Shown here piece after piece: positions 11,096-25,995 of a stretch of 64,000 bases of DNA (positions are counted from its first letter, which is position 1; each line of letters opens with the position of its first letter). Source of the DNA: Setaria digitata. Its lineage: Eukaryota > Nematoda > Chromadorea > Rhabditida > Setariidae. The notes below the pieces were generated by a model. That model ran no database searches and was not told the DNA's origin. It worked only from the letters and a program-made list of their open reading frames with translations. The position numbers were made by a program, and so were the translations under genes. Where the stretch lies: the NCBI GenBank assembly GCA_003640385.1, contig RCAB01000053.1, positions 1 through 64,000 on the forward strand, given 5' to 3'.

Positions 11096-14000
11096 ATGGC
11101 TTCTCGAGGATGTCCATTTTTGTTCTTAACGCGGCTGATCCTGAACATGATGATATCTGTAACCAGCTCCGGAATACAGTCAATTGCTCGAGTCCGATTT
11201 GATCCTCCCTATATTCACGATCTTATGGCTGGTGCGAATAAAACTGTCAAAATAACCGTTGACGTGGACACAAATCGTCAGGAATTCGAGAAATTGCCAC
11301 CCGAAAAGCCATTTACAATTATTCTGAAGTTAGGAATTTTCTCATCAAAAAATTTCACCATTTATTATTTAATTTCCCCATCTTCCTGAAAACAATTTTG
11401 TCTTGTATAAGACTAGCAAAGGTAGTTTTAGTCCAACAAAACGTATCTTCATTTCAATCCTTATCCTGTTCATTATTCATTGTATATGAATAATATTTTA
11501 AAATTATAGGTCGATTGATGAAGGTATCGCTACTGCTGCGAAAAATCAAAAGCAGTTCACATTGGGTGAATATTCGTCGAAGAAAAATGACTGCGAAACA
11601 TACGAAGTTCATTTACCCCTTCAAAATTTTTTTTCTAAATCGGTCAGTCTAAATGAGCTGCTTATTATAATTTTTAAATGAGCTGTTTATTATAATTTGC
11701 AGGTAAATGTTACACTTACCGGACATTTCCTTGGTAAAACAGCAGTAAAAGTACGTTTACAAGGTGCGAATGACACCTGGCTTGATGATGATCAATTTTT
11801 ATATGAGATAGACAGAGTAAGTGAAAAGTAATTTGTATTCCCATAATTTCAACATTTTAGCATGATATTAGGTTTTTTTTTCACTGCAGAAAGGATCTGT
11901 TTTCGATCAAACTAACACGCTGGATGTTTGGGTTATTCAGGACAACAATCGACTTGAGAATCGGTTTTTCTTATCAGCCCTGGTTCTTCTGATTGTCATA
12001 GCTAATGTACTGCTGGGATGCGAGGTAAATACTTTGTTTCAACAATATTTTCCGGAGTTTCGGACATGAAAAATTTCTTTTCTGATTGTAATTGAAGGAT
12101 TTCTGACCCAGAATGCAAAAGAAAATCGACTGCCGGATTGAATGGAACCAGTTCAGCATTTGTCTCTCCTTATAATATAAAATGTTAATATTTAATTTAG
12201 CTATCACTATCGTAAAAAGCTATCGTTAATTCAAATCACTTATACTGAGTAATTTCTCATACCTATTATTTATAAATTATCATTCCAGCTTGACGGTCAT
12301 GTCGTGTTGAAAACGATTAGAACCCCCATAGCACCATTGATTGGTTTTTGCACTCAATTTATTGCAATGCCTTTGGTAAATTATTTTTTTCAAATGACTA
12401 AATTTGTCTCAAACTACTGGCTTAAAAATATCCATTTGTAACAGTAGTTGTGAAACACTTACATAATATTCCATTTTTAGTGAAAATGTAGTTATAATTT
12501 TAAGCTGAGCCACTTGTCATTAATTATCTCATTCCGTTACTATGATAACTTTGAATTGTCAAAATTGTTCATACCTGACACACTTAGATTTTTACAATAT
12601 ATCCAAAGGTCACTTTGAATCAGAGAATTTGAATCTATTTCATTTAGCTCGCTTATGGTATTGCAAAAGTAGTATTCACTGCCAACGGTTTGCATTCATT
12701 TGCGCTTGGTTTGTTTGTTACTGGTTGTGTACCTGGTGGTGGCGCCAGCAATTACTGGACTCTTTTGTTGGATGGTAATGTGCCAATATCTATAACGATG
12801 ACATTTTGTAGCACCTTAGCATCTTTAAGTAAATTTTTCGTTTATCTTTACAGGAATAAATGCTTGAACAGACAAAAAATTTCCTGCCTCTATTATCTGT
12901 TATGAAGTCACTTCCTGAATTGCCTCCTTTTTCTTTTTTTTTTTTTGAAAATTCGCTCATGTTACGCTCATTGCTTCAACCAAAGTATTATTCAAATTTC
13001 CTCGAAAAGGAAAATTAATAGCATCACTTGTATTTCTAGTGAAATTATTTTATCAGCATATTGTAGTAATGATACCATTATGGATGTGGCTGTTGGGTTC
13101 CACCTTTCTTCGCAGTTTCCATCCTGAAGCAGTTATCAAAGTTCCCTATATCAAAATTATCTCTTCTTTGATTACGATAGTAGTGCCACTGATTTTCGGT
13201 CTCACAATTTCACATTTCAAGCCAGCATTACGACTTTATGCTCGGAAGGTTTGCTAATTAATAATGAAGAGATTTTTTTAATTAACTTATTCCAGCTGGG
13301 GAAAACTCCACTCGCCAAAACATCCTCCGCTCCTGAGCTTGAGGAGTTCTATCCTGCTCTTTAACAACGCAGTAAACATTTCTTCCATTTCTTCCTTCCA
13401 CATATCTCTCACGTTTCTGCTTCATACCATGTTTACATGTTTACTACTTCAGCTAACACCTATTAAATTAGGTGCATACTGAATATTCATTATAGGTAAT
13501 GCGCCCATTTGTTATATTCGTCTTGGCTTTTTTGATTTGTTTCGGAGGATTAGCCAACATGTATATGGTTCGTTTGCTTACATGGACTGCTGTTGCAGGG
13601 TATTGTTTTCCTCTATATTTTTTTATGATTTCAAATTAAAATTTCTTAATTACTTTTGTAATAGTAAACTTTATTAACTTGACTTTCTGTCCTATGTTCT
13701 TAAATTTCAGAAGTTTGTTGCTCCCTTGGTGTGGTTTTGCGGTTGGCTGTCTCACAGCAGTTATTCTTCGGCAACCACCAGCCAACGTCACATCGATAGC
13801 AATCGAAACTGGTATTCAAAATACTGGAATAGCTATCATGTTGCTAAAGGTAGGCAAGTTATTATTCTTGAGCACTCGTCTGGAGATACTTTGCTAATAC
13901 GTGCTGAAATTAATAGACTTAGAAAAAATGTGTCATCTTAAAGTTGTTTCGTCACACTAATTGGTGAAAACTGAACATTTCTCCACTTTATTCAAGAGGC

Positions 14001-14402
14001 TCTTATTTTTTGAATTCGTGTTCACCTAATATGAGAAATCTATATCAAATTCAGTCTTTCATTTGTTTTTTAGCAGCTTCTTTATTTTCTTTATTATTTC
14101 TTTGCACAAAGTTTTCCACTGAGTAAATTTAGTTCTCATTTCCTGATCCGGATGCCGACATTAGTGCGTTGATTCCAATTATTTGCGCAACTATGATGAC
14201 AGTTCCACTTCTCTCGATTGTGGGAATACATTGGGTATTGAAAAAACTTATGAAAAGAGAAGGAAACAATGATGTAGAGAAAACAGTCAAAGTTAATTCG
14301 ATAACTCATAATTCCAGCGATAAGTATCTTGCTGCTGTGCATAAATGTAATCCAAATGATGGCAGTCCTTTAATGAATAATGACACGAAACTGATTATTT
14401 GA
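11096..14402 (+). CDS. SLC10-family (bile acid:Na+ symporter-like) transporter
   Basis: Ten exons (11096-11328, 11510-11642, 11703-11816, 11890-12024, 12289-12375, 12648-12828, 13040-13248, 13496-13599, 13711-13849, 14133-14402) keep frame throughout and give 534 residues. A signal peptide (residues 1-30) is followed by a roughly 180-residue extracellular region, then about eight or nine membrane helices. Two SLC10 hallmarks are present: GCVPGGGASNYWTLLLDGNV followed by MTFCSTLAS, and PPANVTSIAIETGIQNTG with the ExxxQ sodium-site motif. The long N-terminal ectodomain recalls SLC10A3 and SLC10A5 rather than the compact liver and ileal carriers, so the substrate is not predictable; sodium-coupled uptake of an organic anion or sterol conjugate is the family role. 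The last 70 residues are a hydrophilic cytosolic tail. Confidence 0.92.
13296..13364 (+). other. Candidate alternative terminal exon of the SLC10-type gene
   Basis: A strong TTATTCCAG acceptor lies 47 bases after the exon ending at 13248. Read in the phase left by that exon, the next 22 codons are open (LGKTPLAKTSSAPELEEFYPAL) and end in TAA. The composition looks coding. Using it would stop the protein partway through the membrane domain, whereas splicing to 13496 restores the full transporter. Confidence 0.45.
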
Positions 14403-15640
14403 CAGTCTGTTATTAGTGGGACCGATTTATGATGTAATGATTTTTAAATATGCCAAGTACTTATTTCTGCGTGAATTTTACTTTCACATGTCAGCTTTTG
14501 CTGCTGAAAGAGATAGTCAAGATTTGATATTAATGGCATAAAAGCTAAGGGCTGTGCATGTGATTTTGTCATTCCTTTTACTGATATATTGCTCCTAGTT
14601 TAAGGGAGACGATCTTTGATTATATAAAAAAGTCGAAATCTCTGAAATTTATATTGTACTTCTTTGATTTCTATACATGGAAACGTATGAATTTTAGAAA
14701 ATTTTGAATTTTATATGCGTAGGAATTCTTGATGAAAAAAAGACTTTTTATCCTTGTAATATGATGTCCGTGTTCATACGTTTCCAATTTTTTACAGTAT
14801 ACTTTCATATCATTGACAGCACAGTTCTGAGAAGTCGTGCTAGTACAGTGCTTTTGTTCTGCGTGTTGTGTCCGTTATCACAGGGTAATAACGGTAGTAT
14901 AATCTATAATCACTGCACTCATTTCTATTTGGAAGAACGGAAATCAGCTTCCAGGCAATACTAACTTTTCGAATCCTTTTGTTGCTCTGTTCAGTTATCT
15001 GAAGATAATTTTAAAATTTTTAATTTTAACAAAGTATGTTGATAGTTTAATATACAGGCACTTCTTTTTTTCTTTTAGATCGTCAAATTTAAGTAGAAGT
15101 TCCAACTGTTAAAATATACACAGTTTTGCCAGATTTTTAAATGTTATGGTTGTGATAATACAGTTTGTGATAGATTTCAGATCCAGAGCTCTCTTTCTGT
15201 AGATGAATTGATCTTTGCTCATAGTATTTTGCTAATAAATGTTATTGTGCGCATATCTGACAGAGTATTGTTTGTGAAAAGGATGTAAAGTAGTCGTTAC
15301 TTAAATGCACTTTATTGGATGAGATGAGAATCTCTGCAAACGGGCGCTAGAGGAACAGATGTGTTAATTTACCCCTACAATTCTCGTTTACTACTTGCTA
15401 AGCTGTTTTCAATTCAGACGGAGCTCGCTGCACAGCTACGAGATATAATTTCATTTTGACCAGTCAATGTAGTACATCACTTCATTGGGATGAAATGTTA
15501 TAAAGGGTTAGCCCACTTTGGGAAGTTCTGGTGGGCCTGGGATGTGGTAGGCGGTTGCGACATTTCTCGTGGTATCTGAATATAACCCAGCTATCCAGTG
15601 ATAGTGAAAAGGATCGGTCAAGTTTGGTCGCTCAGTGTGT
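14403..15640. other. 3' UTR and intergenic DNA
   Basis: Between the SLC10-type stop and the RUVBL1 start I see no coding exon. Short open frames at 14704-14964 and 15531-15650 have no splice partners or family resemblance, and the second simply runs into the RUVBL1 start. Confidence 0.5.
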
Positions 15641-15650
15641 TTTGTTTCAG
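15641..15650 (+). promoter_or_regulatory. Probable spliced-leader acceptor at the RUVBL1 start
   Basis: TTTGTTTCAG, a near-perfect nematode 3' splice site, abuts the RUVBL1 ATG directly. No upstream coding exon matches it, so it most simply accepts a spliced leader, leaving a message with no gene-encoded 5' UTR. Confidence 0.7.
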
Positions 15651-19418
<3,768 letters not shown>

Positions 19419-20152
19419 ATAAAAAATATGATTTTGGTGCTCCATATTAGTTAATGTAAAATTCTCTAATTTTCAAGTGTGCTTCATTTGAACGACTTCA
19501 CCTCATGATTTAAATGGCTTTTTTTTCGAATTGTATGGAAAGTGAAAGTTCAGCCATACGCTTGACACTTCTCGAAACCCTACTTGTAATTTGAAAGGAA
19601 AAAGGAAGAGAATTGTGGAATATTTCTCCTATAAATATATCAGTTTCATTACGTGGAGCATGTGCATTATGAATGACATTTTGTGGCTTTTCGAAATATT
19701 GGGTAATGAAAAGTTTAAAATACTTGTATAATCAGTGTGAGTACTTTGTTCTCAGTTCTTTTATGAGGTTATATTTTTGATTTCCACTTACACGTTTTTC
19801 GATTTATTCTTGAAATAAGGTTAATTATCATGTTTAATAGGCGTTCTCTTCTGCATCACTTTAATTGTTGTTAAAATTTCAATAAAGGAAGTTGTTTTGT
19901 TTGTTTGTATTTTTCTATCTTCACTGCTGTTCATGGACAATGAGTTTCATATTTCTAACTCTACCATTTTCAGTTTTCTTGAATTTTCTGACTGTCCTCT
20001 ACATCCCGAAAATTCAAAGCTCTCCAGTTTTAGTTGGTTTGTGGTATTTGCTTGGGCTGCTTTTGGAGAGTCTGAGGGAAATGTCGAGTCTTTCTTGAAA
20101 TGAATTAGGAAATTTTATAAGTACTTGTTAAGGGGAAAAAGAAAACAGCAAG
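19419..20152. other. RUVBL1-TOMM22 spacer
   Basis: The 734-base spacer starts with an AATAAA overlapping the end of RUVBL1 and holds another AATAAA near 19880. No exon or RNA gene was recognised. Two overlapping short frames near 19892-20103 are low-complexity and unsupported. Confidence 0.5.
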
Positions 20153-21213
20153 ATGGCGGTTGGTAAAATTGGTGGTGATGAGTGGGATCAGATTCCAGAC
20201 GATGAGTTGGAGGAAACGATCGCTGAAAGACTTTGGGGTCTTCGTGAGATGTTTCCAGATGTATTTAGGTGTAGGTTGGAATCGTCTGTTGATTGGTCAC
20301 TGTGGGCAGCAAAACATACGGTATATGCTTTCTTGACTTGATATATTTTTCTCTAATTTGTTCATTGTATTAAAAGTGTACACTGTACTCGTTTATTACT
20401 CCTAATACTTTTATTTGTATTTCTTTTTAGTTCACTTATACGTAATGCCTATTGAAAGGATGAATTCGGATGTCATCTTTTGCATTTTCCGTTTAAAGTT
20501 TATGCTTTTTTTTTTTAAATGGAAGTTTTTTTCTTTTAAATTTTAGTTTTCATTTGTAAAATCTGCGCTTTGGATTGTATCATCGTCGATGATGATTCTA
20601 GTCTTACCATATGTAATCGAAAAAGAAAGATCTGAATATGAAAAAAGTCAGGTTCGTTTGTTTTATTATGATATTTTTATGTGACGTGTACGATAAAGTC
20701 CATTTTTTTCTTATACGTTTTTTCATTGCGTAGCATCATGTAGTATAAAAGTAAGTATCTCAATAAATCACCCATCCTTAATGTTCTGAGCCTAAATGAT
20801 GCTAGTGAAGAAATGAAAAACAGAAGTCCATATTTTTATAACTTGACCAGAAAAACCGCAGCAGCAACGTTTCTCACTTGATATTGTCAGTAGACGATAT
20901 AATTTTTCTTTGTGTATGCTTAAATTCATTAATAGTTATTTCCAAGGAAAGTTAAAAGAGGAGTGATTTTATCTCCTTATTGAAAATTAGAGATTTGGAT
21001 AAATAGATTGTTGACTAGTTCTTAGATGCAGTGCCATTATATTTTTTCACAGAGTAAACTCACTCATATACAATAAACCTAAGTTGAAATTGCAGTACTG
21101 TTATGGTTTGCCATTGTGCAATAATGAAGTTATAATTTCAATAATTTCAGGTAGCTCAACAGAGGCAGATGTTGCTTGGTCCAAGTGCTGCAATAAATGC
21201 AGCCAAACAGTAG
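20153..21213 (+). CDS. TOMM22: Mitochondrial import receptor TOM22
   Basis: Three phase-0 exons (20153-20320, 20547-20651, 21151-21213) give 111 residues. The N-terminal third is acidic and contains DELEETIAERLWGLREMFPD, matching the conserved TOM22 segment. A single membrane span follows (SALWIVSSSMMILVLPYVIE, with its conserved proline), then EKERSEYEKSQ and the diagnostic QQRQMLLGPSAA in the intermembrane-space tail. TOM22 is the central tail-anchored receptor of the outer-membrane TOM complex; its acidic cytosolic domain takes presequences from TOM20 and organises the Tom40 pores. The acidic N-terminus is shorter than in vertebrates. Confidence 0.95.
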
Positions 21214-21949
21214 TGATCTTTGTAATTCTTATTGTGCTAACTTTTAAACATTTCTTTTTACTTTAAACGATTTTCTCTTTCGTTTGTATTTTTTGTTGCT
21301 TTGCTCGTTGTGTTCACTCTGGGCTTATTTTTATAAGTTTAAGATGGGTTATAATAGGATCTGATTCTCTGATTTCTAATTTTTTGTTTTAAAGCGCAGG
21401 CGCAGGATGCTTTACTAGTTTTTGAGAGTAATAATTCTTTTACAGAAGAGTAATGAAAAAATTTTGCTTCCTGATATCCTAAACACTTTATGCTACTAGC
21501 GGAAAATGAAGTGCAGGAAAAAATCGTAATTTTTCATATACCGGTGATTTTCTTGGCAGTGCTTAAGTAAATAGTGATGGAGTAAGATATAAACATGTCT
21601 TCAGCTTACAAATTTCCTTAATTGAGATTATAGTGGTGGGGGTGAAACTAAATATATTCAATTACTGTGTCTGATTTTAAATACTATTTTGTTGAAATAA
21701 AATCCATTATTGCTAATTAATGGTTCTTTTCCGTATTAGCTATGGGATGAGGAAGCAATACATCATCTTGAATGTTCTAGAATTAAAAAATCTTCAGGCA
21801 AATGTTCCAGTTTAGGCTTGAAATGTGCAGTGCTATGGTGGATCAGAGTTGCTGGAATTTGGACGACTTTTTTTCAGACATTCGGTCGAATGAATGTAAT
21901 TTTACTGTTTAGAGTGAGGTTGCGAAGGAAAGTTGGACGTTTCTGACGT
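21214..21949. other. TOMM22-MTERF3 spacer
   Basis: About 0.74 kb of AT-rich DNA. No exon, RNA gene or repeat was recognised. The same-strand spacing resembles that between RUVBL1 and TOMM22. Confidence 0.45.
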
Positions 21950-24526
21950 ATGCTTTTCATACGCAGTAGTTCTCGTCGGATTCAGAAGGGGGCTTTGATT
22001 GGTTTTTGCTTCCGGAGATTTGTCGGTGGTAATGTACAACAAGTTCTAGAAATCGGTGATGGAAGAGACAAGGTACGTCACTTTTGTGTGGCTGTAGTGC
22101 GAGAGGTGGTTTTGCAGGATTGTAGGTGTTTAATGCAAACTCTGGAAAAGAGTTATTTTATCACTTATGTGAGTAATAGATTGTGGGTCGATTATCGGAT
22201 GCAAAAATGAAGGGAGTTGAAAATTTTGGATTAGATTAGTATTATAGTCATAAGTGATCTTTTATTCTCTTTAAGGGTGCCCAAGACAAGCAAAATGTTT
22301 CAAGTGGAAACCTCATGGTTATGAACATGAAACCGAAAATAAGCACTACTGCTAGAAGCGTAAGTAAAACTGGAGATCGTAATCGCATCGTTGATGTTGT
22401 TGTGGGTGAATATGATAAAAAATGAGGGACGGGACACTGTTTTCTTTTGTTTTAACAGATTGGTTTCCTAGTCTTGGAAATTGATAATTACGTCGATAGA
22501 ATTTTGTAGGATCCATTTACAGCTAGTAATGCAAAACTCTTTGCCAACACGTCAGAAAAAGAAAGTAGAAGCAAATCGATTTCGGCCTATTGTTTATTCA
22601 GAAGGGGAATTGGACAAATCTGATCTTACACGTTCACCTTCGAGGTTTTTTCTTTTATTTTTGCTAGTAACAAAATGACAGAAGTTTAGGAGCTGAACGT
22701 ACAGTTTTTTAATTTTGTTCATTTTCAATCCAGCTAGTAGGATACTACGTCTACTAATTTGTGGAAAACCTTCAGCAGGAGGTGAATTTATACAGCAGTT
22801 CCGAATTCTACTGCTACCGAATAAAACTGATAAATTTGAATATTCTATATTCATTCATGCATCTTTGCGATGTTCAGGAATAATCCATTTCCGTTCGATC
22901 CAACTACAAATCCGTCGCCATTACCTGCAACACACTCATGGTCTATTGCTCACTATGTAAATCATTTGCAAGTGTTGCAGGTACTTGTAGAATTGGGCAT
23001 GGATTTATTCGAGGTATTAATTAATATTAATTAATGCACAGTTAATAGTTTAAAAATTTTTTCCTGATTATGAAATTTGGTAAACCTTGAAATTTTCTCG
23101 AAGCTGCAAAATATATAGGTTTATTTTTCCAATTTTGTAAGAGAGAGAGTAATAATTCTAGTAATTAGTTGTTTTGCAGGTGGATTCAACGACACATATC
23201 GGCCGCCAGCTCGTAAAATTAGATTGGGAAGATGTAAGGCCGAAGCTTGTCTGGTTGATCCATCAAGTTGGAATGTCTATAACTGATGTCGGCTCTTATT
23301 TAACGCGAAATCCTTACTTTTTATTACAGGATTTAGAGAGCATGCAGGTTAGCGATTGTTTTTATTCCACAGGAATGTTCAGCTTATACTTTCTTGTCAA
23401 AATAAATGCTCTATAATTTACCAAATTGCAGATTCGATTAAATTACCTATACTCAAAGCAGCTAACTAAAGCGAAAATCCTTAGGATTGTGAAAAAGAAT
23501 AGGTTAGTCTACTTTATTCAAAGTCTTCTGAACATATTGTAATTTATTGTTGGAGTAAGTGATCATTTGTTTAGAAAGTTAGAAAATTCTTCGGCATTCA
23601 TCAATAATTCTGGAAGCTCATTGTTCAGTCATTTAAAATATTTTTCTTTTTTTTGAGGCTTAAAATTTTTCTTGAAAGAGAAAAAACAAAACAATTGTTT
23701 GATGTATTTTATGTTAGGTTTTGGCTGAATATGGATGTCAAAACAATTGATGCTCGCTTGGGTTGGATTCAAAAAACATTTGAGTTGACGGGAGATGAAG
23801 TACGCCAAGTAATAGTTACTGAGCCAAGGGTTATTATGTACGGTATTGGGCCATTCGAAGTATGCATTTGTATACTACTTTTCTTGTCCCTATACACAGT
23901 TTCAAAAGTTTAAATTCATTTCAAATTTGAGGAAAAGGTGCTGCGGAAAATGTCAGTTGTTTTATTTTTTTTTTTTAGAGACTTGTTATTATATTAAACA
24001 AGGATTTGGAATTTACAAAAGAACAAATTAAATCAATTTTGCTCAGAGATCCAAGGGTATTTATGTTAGGTAAGTAGTGTTTTTTCTATTTATTTGATTG
24101 TATGGATTGTTTTTATCGCTAATGAATATTGGGTAGACTGTGGATTTAAATAAAAGATGTAGTTCATTCAAATATCATGCGTTTAGATGTTTAAGGAATT
24201 TTTAATGGAATATCAAATAATTTAAATCATTTATAAATCTCGTTTTAGAGTCGAGTGCTTTACATGTAACATACAATTACCTTCGTTACACAATGCATCT
24301 TTCAAAAATGCAAATTGCTGATTGGCCATTTTGTTTGAGATTTTCAATTGGATCAATCCGTAGACGGCACGAATTTTTGGTCCAACTACGTAAAGCTGAT
24401 TATAATGAAGGTTCACCGAACTTCGTACATCTTAGTGCTCTATTACAACCATCTGACCAGAAATTTGCTCTTAACGTGGCATGTGTTTATTTGAATGCAT
24501 ATAATACTTTCTTGAAAAATTATTAG
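21950..24526 (+). CDS. MTERF3: Mitochondrial transcription termination factor 3
   Basis: Nine exons (21950-22072, 22276-22359, 22523-22644, 22878-23013, 23180-23347, 23432-23502, 23718-23859, 23979-24069, 24249-24526) join in frame to 404 residues. The first 27 residues are rich in Arg and lack acids, as in a mitochondrial presequence. From about residue 150 the mTERF helical repeats run in order: VLQVLVELGMDLFEVD, VRPKLVWLIHQVGMSITDVG, a YLTRNP repeat start, RLGWIQKTFELTGDEVRQVI, and a final RHEFLVQLRKADYNEGSPNF block typical of MTERF3. The family protein binds mitochondrial DNA or rRNA and affects mitochondrial transcription and ribosome assembly. Exon 2 uses a TTTAAG acceptor, slightly off consensus. 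The gap between presequence and repeats is poorly conserved, so exons 2 and 3 are the least certain. Confidence 0.9.
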
Positions 24527-25896
24527 TAAACTATCAATGCTTGCTTGTTCATTCTTAAAAGTTATTGATTTCGTTGTATTTGGTAAATATTTTATGTCCC
24601 TTCCAACATTGAAAATTCATGTGTTGATTTAGATCCACATTATATGATATAAAGGACTAGGGTTTAATGGAATGATTTATGGAAACTAATAAAACAGCCA
24701 ACTAGGGAGTTGGGCAGGTGGGAGTGAGTCCAGAAATCGTGTCGCAAACTGCATTTCATACCAACGTAACAGATATAAACATTAATATTTGTCACTTTAG
24801 AAATGTTTAGAAGTTTTCGATGCTTTTCTTTTGGTTCTGTTCAGATTAACTGTTTGTATTTGAATAAAATTATTGGATTTTAGATTGCGGACTAAAGTCG
24901 CAGAAAATTGAGTATTTAAAGATGATATATTTAGAAAGGAAAGACCATTTATTAATGTAAATTGTATTCAAGTTCTTCAGATTCACATGATGGAGTGTTG
25001 CATTCATATTTGTTTACATTCCTAACATTTTTAAAAACTTCAATATTTTTGTTCCGGTCCTTCGGACTTATATGTTGATGATGTTACCGCTTGATACTAT
25101 GTTTTTGTTTCATCATAATTTTGCTTTCCAAGAAAGGTTTAGTTACTTTAATTTGTAGTTCTTGTGGTTCTGTTCAGGTTAACTGTTTGTGATAGCAAAC
25201 GAATTCTCAAGAAGGAACCTTTAATTTGAAGTGTAAATATACAGGAATCTGTTTTAATTAGTGGCTTTAAAGTTGATTCTTTCTATAACTTTTCAGTTAG
25301 ATTTCATACTTTATCGGGAATGTACAAAATGGGAATTTTGTAAATGAACCAAGTAAAACTTGCCAAATAGATCGATTGGAAAGCTTTTAAAAGGAAATAT
25401 AATTGAAGGTAAGAAAATAATTAATGGATGACAGCGACAAGGACGATGAAACGACAGTGATTTGATTAATTGCGTTGCGGTGGTAGCGTTATTCGTATTA
25501 ATGTTAGGTTAGTGTATGATCAATTAAAGATAGTGTCTTATCATCTAACCGTTTCCTTTGTTAACGACTATTTAACTGTGGTCTCCATTCATTTTGCCTT
25601 TTTTTTCTGAGTCTTTCTACGAGTAATTTAATTTCTATTTCGACTGTTAGTTATGCAACGTGTTTGGATATGTTGAGATTGGTGTGTAATATTTATTAAC
25701 AGTTAATGCTTTGACTAAAAAAAAAAAGATTTTTCAAAGCGTTTTAAAGAACCATTCAGTGGTGTTCGTCAATATTTTAGTTTTTAGAAATTCATATAAG
25801 CTCTGGTATGGAACAGCTTTAATTGGTTGGTGCGGAAGTACTATTAGCTACAAGAGTACATGCTATTTTCCATTTGGTTATTATGGAACAGTTGAA
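24527..25896. other. MTERF3-acyl-CoA oxidase spacer
   Basis: About 1.4 kb without a gene I can support. It contains a 26-base near-repeat (24832-24857 and 25165-25190) of TGGTTCTGTTCAG followed by TTAACTGTTTGT, differing at one base. Confidence 0.45.
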
Positions 25897-25964
25897 ATAA
25901 TTAAATGATTGGTGATAAAATCTTCAGGTGATAATTAAATGATTGGTGATAAAATCTTCAGGTG
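25897..25964 (+). repeat. Perfect 34-base tandem duplication at the oxidase 5' end
   Basis: Two adjacent identical 34-base units (25897-25930 and 25931-25964). Each contains an ATG and a TCTTCAG acceptor. A leader spliced at the first acceptor would place the ATG at 25939 first; splicing at the second leaves the ATG at 25996. Both are in the oxidase frame, 19 codons apart. Confidence 0.92.
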
Positions 25965-25995
25965 TTTTGATGGGAACAATTTACTAATTCCTAAA

